Shown: piece by piece, positions 55,772 to 64,000 of the stretch
How the letters are laid out: the number at the start of each line of letters is the position of its first letter
Position numbering within the stretch: position 1 is the first letter of the stretch
NCBI GenBank assembly: GCA_024345305.1
Contig: BRON01000011.1
Location: 496,001 to 560,000 of the forward strand
DNA length: 64,000 nucleotides
DNA from: Mrakia gelida
Taxonomy: Eukaryota; Basidiomycota; Tremellomycetes; Cystofilobasidiales; Mrakiaceae
Direction: 5' to 3'
Program-made: the position numbers and the translations under genes
Notes under the pieces: model-generated
Told to the model about the DNA's origin: nothing
Database searches by the model: none
Seen by the model: only the letters and a program-made list of their open reading frames with translations

Positions 55772-56670
55772 CTACGGACACGCTTGTACGATAGAACCAT
55801 TGGAAAGACCAAGGTCGGACAAACGAGCAGCTCCCATCTTCCCAACCTCCGCACGGATTCGCCCACGGTCACCGAGGAGATTGAGGGTGGTCACTCGAGT
55901 CTTCAGACGGATTTGTATACAGCCTGCCAAAATTGCCACCGATGCTGTGGGGAAGGGAGGGAGCCAGGAAAGAAGGTCAGTGAGCACCAACAACAAAAAC
56001 CAAAACCCGGCGACGCGCTCGCTTCGTCCCAACGAGTGCACCCTCACCAGTTTCCGGAACAGAGATATATTCCAGAGTTCTGGACGGCGTGACGACTCTG
56101 ATTTCGATCTAGGGCAAGGGAGAAAGGGTTGAAGGGTCAGGTTATGAGTTCAGACGAAAGAAGAAAAACAGAGACGGACAAACCATCTTCACATGCAGGG
56201 TCTTAGAAAAGCGCAGAGCCTCCTGCCGATAGTATTCTCGCTTGGATCCATCCAACCTTCCTAAATCGTAGATAGGAATGCGCTCCTTGTTGGCGACCGC
56301 GAGCGCTTCTTGAGTTCGCTTCAGCTCCAACGAGAGCGCGTCGAGTTGAGCCTTCAACAGCGTCGCGACGGCGTCCTGTAGCAGGCAGTCCTCGCTCGAG
56401 AGGAAGATGGGGTGGAGGGAATGAGGGCTGAAGGGGACGGCTTTCGAGCTGGTATGGGGACGGAGAGAGAAACCATCAGCTTTGCGTCTTTTCGGGTCGA
56501 GTCTCGGAGAATCGAAAGTGGACGAACCAGTTCGGACACTGAGCTCGGACGTTTAGAGATTGGTTGAGGCACGAGCGGTGGAAGACGTGACCACACGGGA
56601 TGGCGGCCAAGGGAGAGTCGTCGAGAGAGCATATGCAGATGGAGCAGATGTTGGCAGAGGAGGAGGACAT
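55772..56670 (-). CDS. RING-H2 / coiled-coil / ubiquitin-like protein (paralogue B)
   Basis: Four exons (56670-56528, 56448-56184, 56108-56048, 55944-55772) give 213 residues, fully in frame. The RING-H2 pattern is C9, C12, C26, H28, H31, C34, C45, C48 (ICSICICSL, IPCGHVFHRSC, CPNCSK). A helical coiled-coil region follows (TLLKAQLDALSLELKRTQEA), then YDLGRLDGSKREYYRQEALR. The C-terminal 80 residues start MIEIRVVTPSRTLEYISVPE and end RLSDLGLSNGSIVQACP, with the beta-grasp order of a ubiquitin-like domain. There is no terminal GG, so it is an integral domain, not a modifier. A RING followed by a coiled coil recalls TRAIP-type E3 ligases; a C-terminal ubiquitin-like fold is not part of that family as I know it. 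A nuclear or cytoplasmic E3 is likely. Confidence 0.8.
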
Positions 56671-57552
56671 GGTTGGGAAGTGAGGTGGTGGTTGATGGAG
56701 AGAAGAGAACGAAACGAGGGCACACCTTCTATATGCTCGACATGAGGGGAGAAAGAAAAAGAGAAGCAGAGAGAGAGAGAGGGAAGAGCAAAACACTAAA
56801 AGGGAAGAGCAAGACAGGGACGGAAGAGCGGGGGAAGAAAGAGGACGGGGGACGAGGAAGACGCGGGGACGATGTCCGGAAGCGGTTGAAGGTGAAAGAT
56901 TTGGCGAAACCGTCATTCTACAGAGCTGTGAGCTCTAGATCTACGGTCGATGTACAGACCTATCGAGCTCGGGTGCAGATAGAGGAGACGCTTCGAGCTG
57001 AAATGTGGAAAGACGACGCGATGAGAGGACGCGTCGCGGTTTTCTGGGTCCTGAGAAAGAAGGAGAGTGGAGAACGCGGGGGAAGGGAAAGAGAGAGAGA
57101 GAGACAGGAGGAGAAAATTGAGAGGCGAGAAGAAGCGACAGGGACGAAAGAGGGGGGGAAGAGAAAGGAGGGCGACGTGGAGACGGGGGGGACGAGACGG
57201 TTGTCCGGATGCGGACGAAGGGGGAAATTCTGCAGAAGCGTCACCCAGAAGAGTTGTGATATGTAGGTGTCTACTCGAGAAAGAGACTCCTCCAGCTCGA
57301 CGGGGATTTAGGATAGTCTTCGAGCTGGAAAGTGCAAAGGCGACCCTGAGGAGAGGACGCGTCGCGCTGTCGGAGGCTTCGTCTTTCCGCCGCTGAGGCC
57401 ACACTTTCATGCCTTCGGAAGGTCAGGGTGAGAAAAAGACCATAGCTATTCACCGATCCGTCAAGGAAAAATAACTCTATCGTCTGTTCCTATCGCTAAT
57501 CCTAAGGGCCCAAAGCTCCACGAGGAGAATTCGACGTGAATTCGACGAGAGC
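56671..57552. other. intergenic region, purine-rich
   Basis: 882 bases. The plus strand is rich in GA runs (56700-56880 and 57040-57200), i.e. a pyrimidine-rich promoter tract for the minus-strand gene at 56670. Open frames here are low-complexity Arg/Glu or Ser/Leu and carry no family features. Confidence 0.4.
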
Positions 57553-59957
57553 TCAGAAGAGACCGGCGAAGACTCCGCCAGCCATGAAAGCAGGCAGAGA
57601 GAGGGCTCCGATAGCTCGGGTAGCAGATCTGCGAAATAGAAGGAAGGTCAGTTCGAGTCCAAGAGGTAAGGAGGAAAGAACGAAGGCGAACGAGGACGAA
57701 CGAGGTGGTCGTTCCCGAGGTGCTCTCAGAACTAGCGGCAGCACCAGTCGAAGTCGAGGAGACCGAAGACTAGTGGAGGAGCAAGAGGAAAGACGTCAGC
57801 GCATTGATCTGGACTAAGAGTCCCGGGAAGGGAAGGACGAACCGCTCCAGCACTTCCACTCGCGACGGCAGTCTCGTTGGTTGATCCGGTCGAGTTTCCT
57901 GAGTAGAGGGGGACCGAGGTGGAGTTGACGTAGCTGGAGATGACGTCGGTACCAGCGTCGACTCCCAAGGTGATGTAGCCGACGAGCCCATCAGCAAGGC
58001 TCGCGCCGAGGTAGGCAGTGGACGCGACGGCGTTCATTCCAGTTTCTTCTTGAGCCGTGAACCACTGCGAGGAAACGAGGGCGTCAGTATGAGCCTCGTC
58101 GAGGAAGAGTGTCGGCTATGTGACTGACCATGTCGTCAACTGGGGAAGGAAAGGAGTAAAGTCAGCGATCGCAGACGAGGATCACTTCAGTCGCGTCGTT
58201 CGAAACTCCTCTGCTCTCGACTCGTCCAACTGGCCGAGAGCTGAGGAGACGAGAGGGCTCACCGTTTGCAGTCTGATTGGATCCGGTTCTCCATGGCACG
58301 TAAGGATCGATAGTCCTGAGAAGGAGAAGAGAAGAGAAGAGTCAGCGAGCAGCAACAAATCTGCGAGAGAGGGAAACGACGAGTTCACGAGTAGACTTCG
58401 GTCAACAAGTCTTGATCGAAGAAGATCTGTCCGACGTGGATGACCTCGCCTCCGATGAGAGTTCCGTTGGCGGCGAGAGTGGAGTTGACGTGGACCTTGA
58501 CGTGAACTGGAGGCGAGGGGAGAGAGGGGAAAAGGTCAGCCCAACGATCGCTCGACCGGAGGTGCTGCAATGAAGGCACCAGCGTCTATTTCGACCAAGT
58601 TCGATAAGCAAAGGCACGAACTGTGGGTCGCACGATCGACTGTTGGAAAATAATGGGTGAAAGATGGTGAGCGGACGAGACGACGCGACGAACGGGGACG
58701 GAACTCTTTCGAGCGACTCAAGACTTACCATACCTGCAAGAAGTCAGGTTGAGAGCGAAGCAAGTCAACAAGGGTCCCGGACTTCCTAAGAACGGTCTCG
58801 AAGTTCGAAGAAGGGACTCACCATCCAGGGAAAGTAGACGCAAATTCGACGATCCCGTTCGAATCAGTCTCGTAGAATCCTCGAAGGAAGGTGCCAGCTG
58901 AGATAATTGACGAAGGAAGGGATCCGAGCGTCAGCAAATGCGATGTTGTGCGAGCAAGATAAAAGGCGAAAGGTCGAGCCCACAAGTCAGACAGTCGTCG
59001 ACACCGAGGGTTGGGTCGCTCGAACCGTCGCAGTTTCCCTCTCCAACGCTCTGACCGGTAATGGGATCGACGTTCTCGTAGCCAGAGTAGTATCCGGAAG
59101 CGTTGGCTAAGGAAAAATAATATAAGAGACTCAGAGACTCCGGTCGAGGAGCGACGAAGACCGAAGGCGAGTCGAAAAACTCACCGAACCAGATATCTAC
59201 GAAGACTCCAACGAGGGGCTCGCAAGTTTGCGTGTTCATGATTCCGATATCAAGAAGCAGAGCAAGACCTCCCTGAGACTCGGTGCTGCGGAGCGAGAAG
59301 GGAGGGACGGGGTCAGAGTCGAGGAGGAAAGGCGAGCATGAAGACAGCGTAGAGGAAGACGGAGGACGAACATGTTGTTTCGATGTTGCTCTCCTCCGAC
59401 GTAGTAAGGCCCTTCCGTGACCTCCGGAGAGAGGAGGCAGGTCTGTCGTGGGGGGAGGGACGAAGAAGGGTCAGGCCAGCGAGATGAAGACTGACGACGC
59501 GTCCGTGTTGAAGCGAAGTCGGGCGAACGGTGTTTTGGAACTCAGGGTCTGGAAGAGAGGACATGGGATGGATGTCAGCTGAAGATTAGACTCCGCCCAA
59601 GAGGCGAGGAGAAGGGACAACGCACAGAAAGCTCGAGCTTCGAAGCCAGTCCGCCTCGCGAGCGACAGCTCCCTCTCCTCCCTCAAAGCGCCATGTCGCT
59701 TCGCGAGAGCAGCATCGCACTTTCCGACCTGCTCTATCCTCTTGTGTTGAGCTTGAAGCTCTCTGGCGGAGAGATGGACGTGTTCGTGAGCTCCGGGATG
59801 GGCTGTTGCAGATGAGACGACGAAGAGAACGAAGATTCAGTTCAGCTCGAGGTCGACTCGTTCTTGTCGGTGGAGACGAAGAAGGGAGATGCGACTCACC
59901 AGAGACGAGGGAAGAGAGAGCGGCGATGGCGCCGGCGATGGGAAGAGAGAGAAGCAT
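57553..59957 (-). CDS. secreted, probably GPI-anchored intradiol ring-cleavage dioxygenase-like protein
   Basis: Fifteen exons give 398 residues. A signal peptide (MLLSLPIAGAIAALSSLVSG) is followed by AHPGAHEHVHLSARELQAQH and a cysteine-containing helix. The dioxygenase domain has CLLSPEVTEGPYYVGGEQ, RNNITESQGG, MNTQTCEPLVGVFVDIW and NASGYYSGYE (first iron-ligand Tyr region). FLRGFYETDSNGIVEF follows, then FPGWYVDRATHIHVKVH, with the second Tyr and the H-x-H ligands, and EVIHVGQIFFDQDL. The tail is Ser/Thr-rich and ends in a hydrophobic stretch (FMAGGVFAGLF), a GPI signal. Such secreted proteins cleave catechol-type aromatics such as lignin or plant phenolics with Fe(III). Two exons are tiny: 5 bases (58743-58739) and 11 bases (58139-58129); another is 18 bases (58639-58622). 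Confidence 0.92.
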
Positions 59958-60600
59958 GATGCTAAGGAAGAGGGAGGTTGTGGGTTGGGAAGAAAGAGAA
60001 GCGCTCGCGGGTCGCCTTTCAGCTTTTCCCAAGCGACCAATCCTGCTGCTCGCATACCGAGGCTGCGACTGTTAGCTCGGGATCTCTTGATCTGAACAGA
60101 GCGGTGCATTCCCCAGTGCATGAAACGCATGGAACGGAAAAGCAGTGAAGAAAGAAGGAAGCAAGGTTGGAGACGCGACCGCGGAGGGAGGCGTTCGAGG
60201 CTGCGACGTTTGACGGAGCAGACCAAAGCCTGGACTGGTGTATGGCGCCAAGAGTTGTATTCTGGGTGCCAGGGGAGAGATCTCTTTGATGTAGAAGAGA
60301 TGTTGGTTCGGAAGGAGAGTCAGCGAACGCGACGACGAAGAAGCGCGACTGATTTCGAAGACTCACCGTCGCTCACGCTCTCTCAGCCCCTCGTCTTCCT
60401 TCAAGGCGCACGAGGTTCCGGCTAAGCTCTCCGATTAAGTGAGGTCTCACGCATACTGACGACAAAAGATTGAAAACCGCTGTCGCGCACTTGAGCTCTC
60501 GACTCCGGCGCGACCTTTCGAGGCCGTCGTCGACCTCAAGCTGCAGAACCAAGGTTACGACGTCTTCCGACTGACATCAAGGGTCGCTCGTATCGAAACA
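59958..60600. other. intergenic region
   Basis: 643 bases between two minus-strand genes. A GTCAGCGAACGCGACGACG-like stretch near 60320 looks intron-like on the plus strand but links no convincing exons. No gene or tRNA was supported. Confidence 0.4.
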
Positions 60601-62918
60601 TCATCGATTCCGAATAGCCCAGAGGCAAGCAACTTTGGGGAAACGCGATGCGAGGAAGAGGGACGAACGTCAGTGACTCGGCTCGACGAGAACGACAGGA
60701 CAGAAAGGAGAGATGGAAAGAGATCGTGAACGAACCTTTCCCTCTGAGACCATCGCCCATGTTCCTCACCACTAACGAGTCGAGCTCCTTCTGCACCTCA
60801 ACCTCCATCTCCATCGACTGCTCCTCCGAGTAGCCGGCGAGCAAAGGTACCCAGGCTCGATAGCCAGCTCGAACGATCGCTAAAGTTTCTGCTCCAGCTT
60901 TGTTGAGACGCGCTAGAACCAAGGAAGAATGAGGTATGGTCAGCGAGAAAGGGAGGAGAGTGAGGTTGCGTCGTCGACGAGATCAACTGACGATCGTCAG
61001 GAGCTTGAGGTCCGAGTCGCGTCTCCAGAATCCTCTCAACGACTCGAGAGAACTTGTTGCTGTCCGTGACGGTCTTGCCGAACTTGAAGTCCTTCCATTC
61101 CATGTACCCCGACCCCCGAGCGATGGCGGTTTGGCGATCTGTTCGACGAGACGAGAAGCACGGAGACGAGGTCTGAGCCTCGTGATGCAGACGTCCGATT
61201 ACTGAGGCAAGTGTACGAGACAAGCTCACAGATCTTGAGAAAGTTGGCTATCGCAGGAAACTTGGATTCAAGCGGCGAGTCGTCCTCTGATCACGGCGCG
61301 TCGAGCAGAGGGAAAAGAACGGATCAGCTTCGAGAGCAAGTCGAACGAACGGCTCCAGCGAAAAAGGTACTCGACTCACCACATGCCCACTCGTTCGAGG
61401 GTTCGAGTAGTATATCTGTTGATCCGTAAAGAAGCGGAACAAATTAGTGAACGCCGACGAGCGAGAAAATGACAACAACGGAACTCACAACATCCCCCAG
61501 GTTTCAGAACCCTCGCTATCTCGTCGACGAGGAAGCTATACGGTTTGTCCTTCATGTACCACACAAACCAACTATGGTTCACCAGCGAGAAATGCGCTTC
61601 GGGACTGTGAAAGGGAGAGCGAGAGAGAGAGAGGTCAGATCGCGTCGCGGATCGTCGAGCTCGGAAACCTTCGACGTCCGGCGAGAGATCTTGCAGAGAA
61701 GTCGAGGAAAAAAGGGGGCTACTTACTATGGCAGCCCACCTAGAACGTCCCAGACTGGAAACAAGAAGACGTGTGAGCCTCTGATAGGCTCAAGGCGAGA
61801 CAGATCGTCGCAGCCTGAAATGACGAGGGAGACGTGAAGAGACCTCAAACTTACTCTCGAAGGAGCAATTCTGCAGAAACGCGATGGGTAAGAGAGGTAT
61901 CAGCTGCAGTTATCGAGGCCAGAGCGAGAGTGAGATTTGAAAATGAGCTCACTGGAGGGACGTAGCTGCACGAAGAACGAACGAAAGGGAAGAACAGGTC
62001 AGCTCCGAGTCGAGCTCACGTCTCAAAGCTCAACTTGATCGAGGTCGAGCGCTCTGCTTCTTCGCTGAGACAAGAAATATGTACACACCGATCCTCGACA
62101 GGTAACAGATCGACTGCTATAGCCTCAGCTTTCGGATACCTACCAGGAACACGCAGGGAAGATAAGATCAGCATTGGAGTCTCGTCCGAGCTCGCACCTC
62201 CGCTCGTCTCTCCTTCCCTCCTCCCTCCCGCCCGTTCCCTTCCTCCGGCACTTCTCCCAGCCATCTGAAAGCCTCGTACTCACTTGATAGCCATCGCAAT
62301 CAACCACAGTGCCTTCCTCCCAGCACCCACATCGAGCATCCTCGCTCCAGGCCGACACATCAACGTCTTGATGATGCCTTCTGCTGCTGGAGGGACGAGG
62401 TTGTACGTAGCCTGTTTCCAGCGGTCCCAAGCTTCTTCGACTTCGGAGTGGACGTGGTCGACTGGTCGCCAGCTGTGGGTAGCGGAGAGAGGGTGAAAGA
62501 AAGTCGGGAAGAGAGGAGGACGAAACAGAAAGGAAGGAAGGAAGAACGAGAGGTGAGCGGTCCGACCTTTCTCCCTCTCCCTTTCCCTCCCTTCGTTCGT
62601 CCCCTTCGGGCTTGAGTAGAGGGTGAGAACTTACTACGAGTCATCCTCAGCAAGATAAGTATGACCTGAGCAAAACAAGAGCCGAGATCAGGATCGAGAA
62701 GAGCTTCGAGAGTGATGCATGAGACGAGCAGAGGAAGGAGGGAAGAAAACGAGCTTACCTCCGCGAATCGAGAACCAAAGAGCCTGAGCGGACGGTGTGA
62801 AGGAGACCGTAGAAGCAGCGTCTGAGTCCTCGTAGTCTTCTTCGTCGCCGTCGTCTTCTGCTGGGGTAGGATGGTCTTGAGGAGGGGTGGAAGAGGAAGC
62901 GTAGGAGGGGGAGGGCAT
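60601..62918 (-). CDS. SAM-dependent methyltransferase (class I, type-11-like)
   Basis: Thirteen exons give 350 residues. The acidic N-terminus (DEEDYEDSDAAST) leads to SYWRPVDHVHSEVEEAWDRW, then the AdoMet fold: motif I MLDVGAGRKALWLIAMAIKY, motif II AEAIAVDLLPVEDR, NCSFEIWDVLGGLPYPEAHF with LVNHSWFVWYMKDKPYSFLV, and post-motif VLKPGGCYILLEPSNEW. In motif I the usual G-x-G-x-G appears as G-A-G-R-K, and the strand after it is atypical, so binding needs testing. The C-terminal half (YMEWKDFKFGKTVTDSNKFS; RLNKAGAETLAIVRAGYRAW) is helical and ends VACLWAIRNR. Relatives in fungi are LaeA-like or secondary-metabolism methyltransferases; no substrate can be read. It has micro-exons of 13 (61965-61953), 16 (61870-61855) and 28 bases. 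Confidence 0.85.
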
Positions 62919-64000
62919 GATGACCGTTTGGGGAGAGGAGAGGGAAGGAACCCCGTCCGACCGTTCCAAGAACATTCGGTCGAAAGAGGGTGAGGTTCTC
63001 CGCTCTTTGGGACGAGATCTTTGACGGGCGTGGATATTTGTACAAGGACCCAGAAGAAATGTGGACGAGCAGCAGGTTTTTGTCCAGATCTGAGCGAGAA
63101 GGAAGCAAAACTGAGAGGGAAGGAGGGCTGCCAAACGCGACGATCTCTTTTTCGCCGACAATCTTATTGTCGACCGAGCTGAAAGATCAAGACATAGGTG
63201 AGCAGCGAGGTTTGCTTCCGATCTCGATATACAGAACAAGAAACAGGTCTTCTCTGAAAGTGTAACGAACAGAAGAACGCGAGGGAAGAGAACGATTCGA
63301 CTCGACTCAACTCGTCGCGAGACGACGTGCTTGCTCGCTCGCTCGTTTGCAAGGCAGTGGTCTAGTAGCAAAGCAAAATGATCAGATAAGGAACATCGAA
63401 GTGAGAAATATAAAGCTGGGGCGAGGGACACGAGCTGGACAAAAAGCAGACCGACCGAGACGCGAAGCCTTTGCGTCCGAGGCTCGAAAACGCGACGCGT
63501 CTCTATCGTCGCTTCTTCGACCGGCTCATCATCCGACCAACCTCCCCTCCCGCCAAACCCCCACAACGGACCGGAAAGAGAGCTTCAGGCATCACTTTAT
63601 AGAAACCTCCCGTAGACATCGAGGAAGCTCCTTCAAACGGACGACTTTGAGAACTTCTCGCATCGCCTCGAACCTCCCCGAGGGGAGGAAGTCGAGTGAG
63701 CCAACGCGTTCGGTCCTCGAAGAGAGAGGGGAGGGAACGTGGAGGGTAGATGCTTTGTGTGTGTGAGAGAGGGGATGCGATGGGAGGGAGGGGGAGGATG
63801 GGGAAGAGGGAGGAAGGAGAGAGAAAAGGGAGAAGGGAAAGCGAGCGTCGAACCGACCTGCCCTCTATCACGCCTCCCACAAGTCAACGACTATCGAGGA
63901 CTTGAGAGAGGGATTAAGGAAGAGCAGGAAGGGTCAAGGTCCGGGGAGGAAGGAGGGAGAAGGAGGAAGGGCAGGAGAAGAAGAAGGGAGGAAGGGGAGA
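62919..64000. other. intergenic region at the right edge
   Basis: 1,082 bases with no supported gene. Minus-strand frames at 63503-63887 are open but low-complexity (Leu/Ser/Pro) and lack splice signals. The last 100 bases are a dense GA tract, the pyrimidine-rich promoter or intron of a minus-strand gene, or the terminator of a gene outside the window. Confidence 0.4.

Noticed and set aside
57040..57200. GA-rich tract as a possible structural element or coding repeat
   Set aside because: Simple purine-rich promoter DNA; translations are Arg/Glu repeats without codon bias.
60019..60425. Open frames between the dioxygenase and methyltransferase genes
   Set aside because: Both strands are open by chance (high GC), with no conserved motif, no consistent splice sites and no ATG context.
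1..64000. tRNA genes
   Set aside because: I looked for GGTTCGA-type B boxes with matching acceptor stems. The GTTCGA/GTTCGT matches are splice donors or codons and form no cloverleaf.
1..64000. Transposons, LTRs or CRISPR arrays
   Set aside because: No terminal repeats, reverse transcriptase, transposase or integrase motifs, and no spaced direct repeats were seen. The only long duplicate is the 242-base HFM1 fragment.

Overview
The window is nuclear DNA of an intron-dense, GC-rich basidiomycete fungus. Almost every gene is cut into short exons by introns of about 60-120 bases carrying a CTGAC-type branch site (usually GCTGAC) and a pyrimidine-rich acceptor. The gene families are fungal: DHA1 transporter, Ies1 of INO80, GPI-type secreted dioxygenase, GH18 chitinase. 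Codon use, intron density and gene content suggest Pucciniomycotina, probably a red-yeast relative (Microbotryomycetes); this is inference, not proof. No transposon, CRISPR, rRNA or convincing tRNA was seen. I assembled the exon models by hand; for most multi-exon genes the exon lengths sum to a multiple of three.

Layout. 1-893: 3' end of a coiled-coil protein (+). 1316-5825: S-formylglutathione hydrolase and Rab GDI (+). 6102-7962: a small unknown protein and a RING/ubiquitin-like protein (-). 8864-13270: a large disordered protein (+). 13658-18641: Ies1 and a MYND-finger protein (-). 18820-24671: a tiny putative gene, a DHA1 transporter and a metallo-beta-lactamase-fold protein (+). 25039-27978: a membrane-anchored SGNH hydrolase-like protein (-). 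28463-37178: meiotic helicase HFM1/MER3 (+), in about 46 exons. 37592-41421: two diverged F-box-like paralogues (-) with a 242-base copy of MER3 between them. 42129-43584: a dsRNA-binding-motif protein (-). 44002-45315: an arrestin-like protein (+). 45548-48530: a small LYR-containing protein and ORC2 (-). 49276-50207: RPS28 (+). 50666-52375: inositol monophosphatase (-). 52902-55355: secreted GH18 chitinase (+). 55772-62918: a second RING/ubiquitin-like paralogue, a GPI-type intradiol dioxygenase and a SAM methyltransferase (-). The rest is intergenic.

Most interesting points: (1) two paralogous proteins with an N-terminal RING, a helical middle and a C-terminal ubiquitin-like fold; (2) a large class of introns, about a quarter of those modelled, whose 5' splice site is GTTCGT rather than GTRAGT; (3) HFM1/MER3 carries an in-frame TGA and a probable donor mutation in helicase motif V, while a 97.5%-identical fragment of the gene lies 7 kb downstream; (4) extreme micro-exons (4, 5, 7 and 8 bases), one holding a predicted iron-ligand tyrosine.

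The genes do not form one pathway. They are a typical mix of housekeeping genes (RPS28, ORC2, GDI, Ies1, S-formylglutathione hydrolase, inositol monophosphatase), secreted or surface enzymes (chitinase, dioxygenase, SGNH protein) and fast-evolving F-box and RING genes.
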